From the NCBI GenBank assembly GCA_031177845.1, contig JAPSGG010000045.1:1-8314 (forward strand): a DNA stretch of 8,314 nt. The letters run 5' to 3'. How positions within the stretch are numbered: position 1 is the stretch's first letter; each line of letters begins with the position of its first letter. Below are positions 1 to 7,427 of this stretch, in pieces. A model generated the notes under the pieces. That model was not told the DNA's origin. It saw only the letters and a program-made list of their open reading frames with translations, and did no database searches. This DNA is from Chromatiales bacterium (GTDB taxonomy: Bacteria; Pseudomonadota; Gammaproteobacteria; JACCYU01). Made by a program: the position numbers and the translations under genes.

Positions 1-81
1 GCTCGCAAGCGTCGCATCATTTTGAACGCGCATGTGTTTGGACAGCGGAGCAAGCCCTGGACACGTGCCGCGGTGCATTGA
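1..81 (+). CDS. C-terminal end of an unidentified plus-strand protein (partial)
   Basis: Frame 1 is open from the window edge to a TGA at 79-81 and gives 26 residues ending in RAAVH. The tail is basic (ARKRR near its start) and about two thirds of its codons end in G or C. The stop lies directly against a hairpin terminator at 82-103, as expected for a real gene end. I do not recognise the product. Two alternatives exist. Frame 3 is also open across this stretch. On the minus strand an ATG reading MRVQNDATLAS could begin a gene leaving the window, but it lacks a Shine-Dalgarno sequence. The call rests mainly on the position of the terminator. Confidence 0.38.
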   Translation, partial: ARKRRIILNAHVFGQRSKPWTRAAVH

Positions 82-103
82 AAAAGGCCAGAGATGGCCT
101 TTT
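82..103. terminator. Symmetric rho-independent terminator between convergent genes
   Basis: AAAAGGCC, a 6-base loop (AGAGAT) and GGCCTTTT form a perfect 8-bp stem. Because the stem has an A-run on one side and a T-run on the other, it reads as an intrinsic terminator on both strands. On the minus strand it lies 38 bases past the ferredoxin stop. On the plus strand it directly follows the TGA at 79-81. It therefore probably ends transcription from both directions. Confidence 0.8.
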
Positions 104-141
104 CAACTTAGATGCCCTAGCGAGCGGCGCAGGGAGGCGCA

Positions 142-399
<258 letters not shown>

Positions 400-439
400 T
401 CAGTCCTGGTCCATTCAGCCTATTACGTTGAGACAAGCA

Positions 440-1089
<650 letters not shown>

Positions 1090-1767
1090 ATGGCTCCCCG
1101 CACATCTGATAAGGCAAGGCGCCCGCGGCGCAAACCCGGGCGCCCAACGGGCGACTCCGCCCAGGTACGAAAGAACCTGGTGCATGCCGCGCGGCAACTA
1201 TTTGCTGCACAGGGTTTCAAGGCCGTTTCCATGCGCCAGATCGCCGAGGCCGTGAATGTCAATCCGGCGATGATCGGTTACTACTTTGGCAGCAAAGAGG
1301 GTTTGTACGAGGCGGTGTTGGAGGAGGCGGTGGCGCCCGTGCTGGCCAGGTTGGGCGCCCTGGCGGAAGACCCCGCTAGCGGCGCGACCGGTATCCGCGG
1401 TTTTCTCGAGGGCTATACCCGAACACTCGCCGCGAATCCCTGGATTCCCCAATTGATTGTGCGCGAGGTGCTGTCGGAAAGCGGCAAGTTCCGCGAGCGC
1501 TTTATCCAGCAATTCGCTGCGCGGGGCGGCGGGCTATTGTTGCGGTTGCTCACCAACGACATCCAAGCACAACGCCTACGGGACGATCTGGATCCGGCGC
1601 TCGCGGCTCTCGCGCTGATCGGGATGGCGTTGTTTCCGTTCATCACCTATCCAGTTGCGCGCGAGGTATTCGGTCTGGAGATGAATGCCGAGCTGGTCGA
1701 GCGCCTCATTGCGCACAACACCCGTCTGTTCCTGGAGGGTGCAGGGCGCGGGGACCATCAATCATGA
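1090..1767 (+). CDS. TetR/AcrR-family transcriptional regulator of the adjacent exporter
   Basis: A 225-residue one-component repressor, a typical length for TetR proteins. The N-terminal DNA-binding domain spans about 24-70, with the helix-turn-helix and family signature around MRQIAEAVNVNPAMIGYYF (48-66) followed by SKEGLYEAVL. The all-helical C-terminal part (about 80-215) would bind an unknown ligand. A basic tail precedes the domain (RRPRRKPGRP, 10-19). No Shine-Dalgarno sequence precedes the ATG; the bases before it are an A/T run, so the message may be leaderless. The stop overlaps the next start as ATGA. A regulator heading an HlyD–ATPase–permease unit resembles E. coli cecR with ybhGFSR, so autoregulation and control of efflux are likely. 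The ligand is unknown. Confidence 0.9.
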   Translation: MAPRTSDKARRPRRKPGRPTGDSAQVRKNLVHAARQLFAAQGFKAVSMRQIAEAVNVNPAMIGYYFGSKEGLYEAVLEEAVAPVLARLGALAEDPASGATGIRGFLEGYTRTLAANPWIPQLIVREVLSESGKFRERFIQQFAARGGGLLLRLLTNDIQAQRLRDDLDPALAALALIGMALFPFITYPVAREVFGLEMNAELVERLIAHNTRLFLEGAGRGDHQS

Positions 1768-2744
1768 GCGGGCGGCTGCAACGAGACTTAAGCCTCGTGT
1801 TGGTGCCGCTGATGCTGGGTGCATGCACGGCAGGTGAGAGCGCGCTGCCGGTCGTCGGCACCCTGGAGCGTGAGCGCATCGAGCTCATCGCCGAGGCCAA
1901 CGAGCCCATCGTCGCTGTAGTGGTGCGGGAAGGCGAGCGAGTACAGGCAGGGCAGGTCCTCCTACGACTAGATCCCAGTCGGCACCAAGCCATGCTCGCT
2001 CAGGCCCGCGCCATGGCCGAGCGCACGCGACAGCGCCTAGCGGAACTCGTGCGGGGGCCGCGTCGAGAGGTGATCGCCGAGGCGCGCGCCGACCTTGAAG
2101 GCATGGAGGCCCAGTATGTCACCGCACAGCGCGAGTACACGCGCGTAGAGTCGCTGGTCGAGAGGCGTCTGCTGAGTCCTGCGGAGCTAGACCAGGCGCG
2201 GGCACAGCGCGATATGGCGCAGGCCGAGCGCCTCCAGGCCGCTGCGCGGCTGACAGCTTTATTGGAAGGCGCCACGGCCGAAGAGCTGGAGCAGGCCCGC
2301 GCAGCGGTCGCCGAGGCGGAGGCCGCAACCCGCGCGCTGGAGATCAGCGTGGAGCGGCTGACGGTGCGCGCTCCGCAGGATGGCATCATCGATGCCCTGC
2401 CCTATTATCTGGGCGAGCGTCCGCCGGCGGGCGCGGCCGTCGTGGTTATGCTCACTGGCGTGCCTTACGCGCGGGTTTATATTCCGGCTCCGCTGCGCCC
2501 GCACATCCGCACTGGCATGGAGGTCGCCATCCATGTCGAGGGCTTGACCAACTCTTTCAAGGGCCGCGTGCGGTTTATTGCGACCGAGGCGGCCTTCACG
2601 CCCTACTTCGCTTTGACGGAGCGCGACCGCAGCCGCCTGACCTATCTCGCGGAGATCCCATTGGTGGGAGCCGAGGCACAGAAACTTCCCGTAGGTCAGC
2701 CGGTCACCGTCCATTTTCCCGCCTTGCAAGCGAGCGCGCATTGA
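1764..2744 (+). CDS. HlyD/YbhG-like periplasmic adaptor (membrane fusion protein), predicted lipoprotein
   Basis: A 326-residue adaptor expected to link the inner-membrane ABC exporter to an outer-membrane channel. Residues 1-20 form a signal sequence ending in a lipobox (L18-G-A-C21), so Cys21 is probably lipidated. A split biotinyl-lipoyl domain follows (about 44-72 and 200-228). Its halves are separated by a long Glu/Arg/Ala-rich alpha-helical hairpin (about 73-198) that should form a coiled coil. The C-terminal beta-barrel-like part (about 232-320) ends in the family-like VGQPVTVHF. GGGGA-type pairing (GGGGA at 1750-1754, 9 bases upstream) supports the ATG, which overlaps the tetR stop. 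Residue 22 is Thr rather than Asp, which by the E. coli Lol rule would send the protein to the outer membrane. The closest functional analogue I recognise is YbhG; the substrate is unknown. Confidence 0.88.
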   Translation: MSGRLQRDLSLVLVPLMLGACTAGESALPVVGTLERERIELIAEANEPIVAVVVREGERVQAGQVLLRLDPSRHQAMLAQARAMAERTRQRLAELVRGPRREVIAEARADLEGMEAQYVTAQREYTRVESLVERRLLSPAELDQARAQRDMAQAERLQAAARLTALLEGATAEELEQARAAVAEAEAATRALEISVERLTVRAPQDGIIDALPYYLGERPPAGAAVVVMLTGVPYARVYIPAPLRPHIRTGMEVAIHVEGLTNSFKGRVRFIATEAAFTPYFALTERDRSRLTYLAEIPLVGAEAQKLPVGQPVTVHFPALQASAH

Positions 2745-3673
2745 GCGGCCAATACGCGATCGAGTCCCACAACCTCACGCGCCGTTTCGGGACCGTGACC
2801 GCCGTGGATCACGTGAGCCTTAAGATTCCGCGGGCGCAAATCTATGGGTTTCTCGGCCCCAACGGCTCCGGCAAATCGACCACCATCCGCATGCTGTGCG
2901 GATTATTGCAGCCGAGCGAGGGCACGGCGCAGGTACTGCATCACCAGGTACCGCGCGATGCAGAAAAGCTGCGGCACAAGCTCGGTTACATGACGCAGCG
3001 CTTCTCGCTGTATGAGGATCTCACGGTGCGCGAGAACCTAAAGTTCATAGCGGACGTGTACGCGCTGCCGGCAGCGCGGCGTAAACACCGGATTGATGCG
3101 GTGCTAAGCCGCTATCGGCTCGATGATCGCGCCAACCAGCGCGCCGGATACCTAAGCGGCGGTCAGCGGCAGCGGCTGGCATTGGCTGCGGCCATCCTCC
3201 ATGAGCCGGAACTGTTGCTGCTGGACGAACCCACCAGCGCGGTCGACCCTCAGAGTCGCCGGGATTTTTGGGAAAGTCTCTTCGAATTGGTCGATGCGGG
3301 CGCCACTATTTTGGTCTCCACGCATTACATGGATGAGGCCGAACGTTGTCATCGGCTTGCCATCCTGGATGATGGTCAAGTGGTCGCCGAGGGTACGCCC
3401 AAGGAACTCATTGACACCATCGACGCCACGGTGCTGGAGATCGAGGCCACGGACTTGCGTCGCGCGCGCCGCGTGCTAGACAGTCACCCCTTCGTCAAGA
3501 GCGTGGCTCAACTTGGATCACGCCTGCATGCCCTACTAGACCAGGACACGACAGAACCCATTTCCCGCATTCACAGCGCGTTTGACCAGGCCGGCATCGA
3601 GGCCAAGATCGAAGCCGCGACGGCGACGCTGGAGGACGTGTTCGTGGCTGCCACCACGTTTGCGCGGGCGTGA
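2741..3673 (+). CDS. ABC transporter ATP-binding subunit, ABC-2 exporter type
   Basis: A 310-residue cytoplasmic ATPase that would power the permease encoded next. All nucleotide-binding motifs are intact: Walker A G39-PNGSGKS-T47, Q-loop Gln86, signature LSGGQ (138-142), Walker B LLLLDEP with Asp162 and catalytic Glu163, D-loop SAVD (166-169) and switch His195. A C-terminal extension (about 225-310) ends in the TLEDVFVAAT block typical of the YbhF/DrrA-like subfamily. Unlike E. coli YbhF, which fuses two nucleotide-binding domains, this protein has one and must dimerise. The start is TTG (2741-2743), overlapping the adaptor stop; no nearby in-frame ATG precedes Walker A and no strong ribosome-binding site is visible, so translation is probably coupled to the upstream gene. 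Confidence 0.93.
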   Translation: MSGQYAIESHNLTRRFGTVTAVDHVSLKIPRAQIYGFLGPNGSGKSTTIRMLCGLLQPSEGTAQVLHHQVPRDAEKLRHKLGYMTQRFSLYEDLTVRENLKFIADVYALPAARRKHRIDAVLSRYRLDDRANQRAGYLSGGQRQRLALAAAILHEPELLLLDEPTSAVDPQSRRDFWESLFELVDAGATILVSTHYMDEAERCHRLAILDDGQVVAEGTPKELIDTIDATVLEIEATDLRRARRVLDSHPFVKSVAQLGSRLHALLDQDTTEPISRIHSAFDQAGIEAKIEAATATLEDVFVAATTFARA

Positions 3674-4782
3674 GCATGTCTCAGGCGCTCACACGCATGA
3701 TGGCCATCGCCGGCAAGGAGTTCCGGCAACTGCGCCGCGATCGGCTGAGCTTCGGCATGATCGTTGGCATTCCCCTCTTGCAGATGATCCTGTTTGGCTA
3801 TGCCATCAACCTCGATGTGCGGCACCTGTCGGCGGGCGTGGTGGATTACGCCGATACTTGGCTCTCGCGCAATCGGGTGGCTGCGGCGGTCGCCACGCAG
3901 GTCATCGACCTCACCCACCGCGCGGCATCGCCCGCCGAGCTGGAAATCCTGCTTCGCCGGGGCGAGATTGCCGTCGGCATTTACATCCCACCCGACTTTG
4001 ACCGCCGCATCCGCGAACGTGAGCGCTCCGCTGCCCAGTTGCTGATCGACGGCAGCGATCCGACCATCGAGGGGATCGCCCGACAGCTGACGCAACTGCC
4101 TGTGGCTCAACGCGCCGGCGCGAACACCGTTTCCGGCAGCGCACCCGTATTCGCGGTGCGGACTTACTACAACCCGGAGCGGCGCTCGGCGGTACAGATC
4201 GTACCCGGACTGATCGGCGTCATCTTGAACTTGACTATGGTGCTGTTTACCGCGATCGCTATCGTCCGCGAGCGCGAGCGCGGCAATCTCGAACTGCTCA
4301 TCACCACTCCGGTGCGCACGCCGGAGCTCATGATCGGCAAGATCGCGCCCTATATCCTCATCGGTCTGGTGCAGGTGACGCTGATCCTACTCGCCGGCGC
4401 TTGGTGGTTTGGAGTGCCGATCCGCGGGAGCGTCACACACCTCTATGCCGCTGCTCTGCTGTTTATCGCCGCCAATCTCGCGCTCGGTTTGCTGATATCA
4501 ACACTGGCCAAAACGCAGTTTCAGGCCATGCAACTCACATTCTTCGTCTTTCTGCCTTCGCTGCTGCTGTCCGGATTCATGTTTCCATTCGCTGGCATGC
4601 CCTCAATCGCGCAATCAATTGCCGAAATCTTCCCGCTCACCCACTTCATGCGATTGGTGCGCGGAATCCTGCTGCGTGGCGCGGATTTGGGTGAGCTCGT
4701 GTCCGAGATGTACGCCCTGAGCGCGTTCTTTCTAATCATGATGACGCTTGCGATCCTGCGATTCAGAAAGCGCCTCGACTAA
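3670..4782 (+). CDS. ABC-2 type permease subunit (YbhS/YbhR/YhhJ-like)
   Basis: A 370-residue inner-membrane protein. One transmembrane helix lies near the N terminus (about 28-46) and is followed by a large periplasmic domain (about 47-172). Five more helices lie at roughly 176-198, 223-247, 257-279, 286-305 and 346-364. The cytoplasmic coupling segment RERERGNLELLITTPVRTPE (200-219) and the LSGFMFPFAGMP block (300-311) are hallmarks of ABC-2 exporters. The start is GTG (3670-3672), overlapping the ATPase stop; an ATG two codons later (3676) is an equally possible start. Only one permease gene is present, so a homodimer is expected, unlike the YbhS/YbhR pair. The downstream gene faces it, only 14 bases away. 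Substrate unknown; drug or lipophilic-compound efflux is an inference from family. Confidence 0.92.
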   Translation: MSMSQALTRMMAIAGKEFRQLRRDRLSFGMIVGIPLLQMILFGYAINLDVRHLSAGVVDYADTWLSRNRVAAAVATQVIDLTHRAASPAELEILLRRGEIAVGIYIPPDFDRRIRERERSAAQLLIDGSDPTIEGIARQLTQLPVAQRAGANTVSGSAPVFAVRTYYNPERRSAVQIVPGLIGVILNLTMVLFTAIAIVRERERGNLELLITTPVRTPELMIGKIAPYILIGLVQVTLILLAGAWWFGVPIRGSVTHLYAAALLFIAANLALGLLISTLAKTQFQAMQLTFFVFLPSLLLSGFMFPFAGMPSIAQSIAEIFPLTHFMRLVRGILLRGADLGELVSEMYALSAFFLIMMTLAILRFRKRLD

Positions 4783-4796
4783 TGGCATGTATCCGC

Positions 4797-5741
4797 TCAA
4801 AGCTCGCTCACGTAGCGTGCCATCCGCTCGCGCATGGCCGCATCTGGCAAGCGTCCGTACGCCGCCTGCATGTTGTCCACGAGGTGTGTGGGATCGCTGG
4901 TGGCAGGGATGGTGCAGGTCACCGCCGAGTGCGAGACGATGAACTTCAGAAAGTACTGCGCCCAGGATTGACAATCGAGTTCGGCCGCCCACGGCGGTAC
5001 CTCATGTCCGTCCACCAGCTCGAATAATGCGGCATTCTGAAACGGCTCGTTGATCAGCACGGCCACGCCGCGCTCGGCACACAGCGGCAGCAGACGCTGT
5101 TCGGCGTCGCGGGTCACGATGTTGTAATTGAATTGCACGAAGTCGATGTCCTGCGAATTGATGATCTTCATCAGTTCGTCATACGCGCTAACCAGATAGT
5201 GCGTAACCCCGATGTAGCGCACGCGCTGCTGCTCCTTCCATGCTCTAAGGGTAGCAAGGTGAGTCTGCGTGTCGATCAGATTATGCACCTGCATGAGATC
5301 GATCTGATGGGCATGTAGGCGCTGCATGGATTGGCGCATCTGCTGAATGCCGGCCTCACGCCCGCTGGTCCAAACCTTGGTGGCGATAAACAGGCGTTCG
5401 TTGATGCCAAGACCGGTGCTGAGTTCGCCCACCACGGCTTCCGCGGTGCCATACATGGGCGATGAATCGACCACGCGCCCGCCGTATTCCACGAATAGCC
5501 GCATGACCGCGCGTAGCGACTGGGGGATGTCCTGCGCGGAGTCGATGTCGAAGGTACGCGCGGTGCCCAGCCCGATGACCGGCAATGTTTCCTGTGTACC
5601 GGGAACCACGCGTTTGATGAGGGAGCGCGTGTCCGCCGCAGGCAGGTGACCGCTGGCGAGCCACGCACCGGCGCCTGCCATTAATCTAAACATGTCGCGC
5701 CGCGAGAGCGCCAGTCCGGCTTCGCTACGTTTCTGATGCAT
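4797..5741 (-). CDS. Tat-exported aldo/keto reductase
   Basis: A 314-residue oxidoreductase predicted to work in the periplasm. The N terminus carries a twin-arginine signal (S13-R-R-D-M-F18), a hydrophobic stretch (about 19-30) and a likely cleavage site after PAA (34-36). The mature part has the aldo/keto reductase barrel with the full catalytic tetrad: Asp92 and Tyr97 (VVDSSPMYG), Lys122 (ATKVW) and His153 (MQVHN). The family reduces carbonyls with NADPH, and FNYN (204-207) fits the usual cofactor-side strand. The ATG (5739-5741) is supported by GAGGG (5748-5752 on the complement), 6 bases upstream. It lies 130 bp downstream of the transporter on the same strand and faces the permease gene. 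Substrate unknown. Confidence 0.9.
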   Translation of the reverse strand: MHQKRSEAGLALSRRDMFRLMAGAGAWLASGHLPAADTRSLIKRVVPGTQETLPVIGLGTARTFDIDSAQDIPQSLRAVMRLFVEYGGRVVDSSPMYGTAEAVVGELSTGLGINERLFIATKVWTSGREAGIQQMRQSMQRLHAHQIDLMQVHNLIDTQTHLATLRAWKEQQRVRYIGVTHYLVSAYDELMKIINSQDIDFVQFNYNIVTRDAEQRLLPLCAERGVAVLINEPFQNAALFELVDGHEVPPWAAELDCQSWAQYFLKFIVSHSAVTCTIPATSDPTHLVDNMQAAYGRLPDAAMRERMARYVSEL

Positions 5742-5871
5742 GAGTGACCCTCTCTCGATGGCGTGACAAGACTGCGTCTGCGCAAGCTGTGGTTGCGCGC
5801 GTGCATCTGATGAACTATCAACGCGAGAAGCAACGCGACGAGACGTCTTTGTCTTTCAAGCCTCAGGGTTT
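5742..5871. other. Intergenic region upstream of the aldo/keto reductase
   Basis: These 130 bp separate two genes on the same strand. Apart from the ribosome-binding site (5748-5752) I see only an 8-bp palindrome, AGACGTCT (5841-5848). No convincing sigma-70 promoter or T-tailed hairpin is visible on the minus strand, so it is unclear whether the reductase has its own promoter or depends on read-through from the transporter gene. Confidence 0.5.
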
Positions 5872-7245
5872 CTAGTGATCGCTCGAAATGACGTATTCGC
5901 GCGCTTGCTCAGTTCGCGTCGCGGGCGCTTGCCTCCCCCCCTCGGCAGCCCATCGAAGCGCCTCTTGCCGCCGACCCAGCCCAAGGCCGATCGCGGCCCA
6001 GAGCAATGCGATCGGCGCCGCGATCAAGGCGATGCCGGCGAGGCTCAAGCCCACTGCGACAAGTGCGGTATAGATCCAGCTGCTGACAGCGTCACCGCCA
6101 CGATAGACGACAGTATCGATGAAGTTCTTGGCCTTGTATTTGGTTTCGATATCGACCACCGTGAATAAGATCTCGCGCGCCGGGCGCGTGACGGCGTACT
6201 CCCCCGCGCGCCGAATCACTTGAAAGGCGACGAGCACGGGTAATGCGGGCGCGAGTCCCAGGCCGGCGAACCCGCCCGCCGTCAGGATCGGGATCAGCGC
6301 GAGCGTCAGCGGCAATCCCAGCCATTTGATGACGCGGCCCGTCAACGCGGCTTGGATGCCAATGGTCAACACGTTGACTGCGAAATCAATCCAGGCGAAC
6401 AGGGCCGTGCGCGTGGCCGGATCATCGAAGCTGTCCGCCACGATCCGCGCCTGGCCGAGATACAGAAACGTCGCCAGGGTCGTATAGAGCCAGATGAACA
6501 GGCATATGCCAAGCAGATAGGGCGATGAAAACACCCGTCTGACCCCCGTGAATATGCCGCCGCCGATGGCCGCCCGATCCGATTGGAGCCGTCGATCTTC
6601 GGCAAGCGTGCGCGTGCGGCTGTTCAGGGCAGCAATGCAAGCCACGGCACCTATCAGTAGCGCCGCTGAGATCAGCAGCAGATTGGTCGGGCCCAGCGGC
6701 GCTGCCAGTAAGCCTGTTATTGCCGGTCCCGCAATTGCGCCGGCGCTGCCGCCGGCGGCAATGAAGCCGAACAGCCGTCGCGCCTGCGCGTTGCTGAACA
6801 GGTCGGCCATGAAGCTCCAGAACACGGAGATCACGAACAGATTGAATACGCTAGTCCAGATGAAGAAGGCGCGCGCGACGTAGACCCTGCCCAGGTCGAG
6901 CTGGAAAAGCGCATAGAAGATCAGGACATTGGCGATGAAAAAGAGATAGACCAGCGGCAACAGCTTGCGCCGTGGAAAGCGCGCGGCTGCCCAGCCGAAG
7001 ACGGGCACTGCCGCTAACATGGCAACAAAGGTGCCCGTAAACATCCACTGGAGATTGTCTACGCCGCCGGCAATGCCCATCTCGTCACGCAGTGGGCGCA
7101 GGATGTAATACGAGGACAACAGGCAGAAAAAATAGGCGAACGACCACAACAGGGCGCCGACTTCCTCGCGGCGCACACCAACTAGACGCCGCAAGGGGCG
7201 CAGTACCCGGCCGGATTCAGGCCGCGTGCACGGGGTGTCCATCAT
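5872..7245 (-). CDS. MFS-fold transporter resembling the ATP/ADP translocase (Tlc) family
   Basis: A 457-residue inner-membrane protein with about 12 hydrophobic helices between residues 31 and 425 and a central cytoplasmic loop around 208-240. The motif YYILRPLRDE (46-55) in the first helix resembles the ILR-x-x-(K/R)-D block of plastid and rickettsial nucleotide translocases. The C-terminal half has conserved-looking charged segments: RRAGEYAVTRPAREILF (345-361) and YKAKNFIDTVVYRGGDA (370-386). Similar proteins in free-living proteobacteria are usually annotated only as MFS transporters or NTP/NDP exchangers, and their substrates are mostly untested. Two adjacent ATGs (7243-7245, 7240-7242) are possible starts, both with weak ribosome-binding sites; an in-frame GTG at codon 24 is a further option. 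A perfect 14-bp palindrome lies just upstream. Transporter confidence is high; nucleotide transport is inference. Confidence 0.8.
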   Translation of the reverse strand: MMDTPCTRPESGRVLRPLRRLVGVRREEVGALLWSFAYFFCLLSSYYILRPLRDEMGIAGGVDNLQWMFTGTFVAMLAAVPVFGWAAARFPRRKLLPLVYLFFIANVLIFYALFQLDLGRVYVARAFFIWTSVFNLFVISVFWSFMADLFSNAQARRLFGFIAAGGSAGAIAGPAITGLLAAPLGPTNLLLISAALLIGAVACIAALNSRTRTLAEDRRLQSDRAAIGGGIFTGVRRVFSSPYLLGICLFIWLYTTLATFLYLGQARIVADSFDDPATRTALFAWIDFAVNVLTIGIQAALTGRVIKWLGLPLTLALIPILTAGGFAGLGLAPALPVLVAFQVIRRAGEYAVTRPAREILFTVVDIETKYKAKNFIDTVVYRGGDAVSSWIYTALVAVGLSLAGIALIAAPIALLWAAIGLGLGRRQEALRWAAEGGRQAPATRTEQAREYVISSDH

Positions 7246-7260
7246 CCAGCTTCAAGGGAT

Positions 7261-7274
7261 GGCACCGCGGTGCC
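7261..7274. repeat. Perfect 14-bp palindrome upstream of the transporter start
   Basis: GGCACCGCGGTGCC is its own reverse complement. It lies 15 bases before the first ATG of the transporter gene, so in the mRNA it falls close to where ribosomes load. It may be a protein-binding site or part of an mRNA structure. No further copy was noticed in the window. Confidence 0.6.
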
Positions 7275-7330
7275 TGTCGCTGCCAGCGCCGCAATCTCCC
7301 AGTAGTAGGATCAGTAAGAGGCACATCGGC

Positions 7331-7355
7331 GCCGAAAACGGTTTATAGTTTCGGC
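7331..7355 (-). repeat. Inverted repeat carrying a TATAAA box
   Basis: GCCGAAA and TTTCGGC form a perfect 7-bp stem around an 11-base loop. Read on the minus strand the loop region contains TATAAA, a possible -10 element about 85-100 bases upstream of the transporter start. The -35 position (ATAGTG-like) is a poor match, so a constitutive sigma-70 promoter is doubtful. A regulator-dependent promoter is possible. Confidence 0.35.
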
Positions 7356-7427
7356 CTCTGCTCTCACTATCCTACAGCTGTGAGCCCATGCTTCTCTGAG
7401 AGGTCGCACGCGCCGGGCGGGCGCACG

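Larger units (their letters stand above)
7246..7427. other. Intergenic region with several dyads, upstream of the Tlc-like transporter gene
   Basis: These 182 bp lie between the cytochrome b561 stop and the transporter start, both on the minus strand. They hold the perfect palindrome GGCACCGCGGTGCC (7261-7274), a 7-bp stem GCCGAAA/TTTCGGC with an 11-base loop (7331-7355), the palindrome ACAGCTGT (7374-7381) and a short GC-rich dyad GCGCC/GGCGC near 7410-7425. On the minus strand TATAAA inside the second stem could be a -10 box, but its -35 position is poor. No T-tailed terminator for the cytochrome gene is visible. Confidence 0.5.

Noticed and set aside
1..44. Minus-strand ATG frame (MRVQNDATLAS) leaving the left edge
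   Set aside because: No Shine-Dalgarno sequence precedes it and too few codons are visible; the plus-strand frame ending at the terminator is the better explanation, though not certain.
2000..2389. 129-codon minus-strand open frame rich in Ala, Arg and Ser
   Set aside because: It lies antisense to the Glu/Ala/Arg-rich coiled-coil part of the adaptor; the GC-rich codons of that repeat-like region leave the opposite strand open. No family features.
1090..4782. Possible defence, toxin-secretion or bacteriocin export system
   Set aside because: No toxin, peptide precursor, peptidase domain, immunity gene or mobile-element signature is present; the unit fits a standard TetR-controlled efflux exporter.
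5276..5668. 130-codon minus-strand open frame inside the reductase gene
   Set aside because: It is an out-of-frame shadow of the aldo/keto reductase on the same strand, with biased Arg/Pro/Ser composition and no domain.
6747..6760. Perfect palindrome TGCCGCCGGCGGCA
   Set aside because: It lies inside the transporter coding region and is explained by GC-rich codons for an Ala-Gly-Gly stretch.
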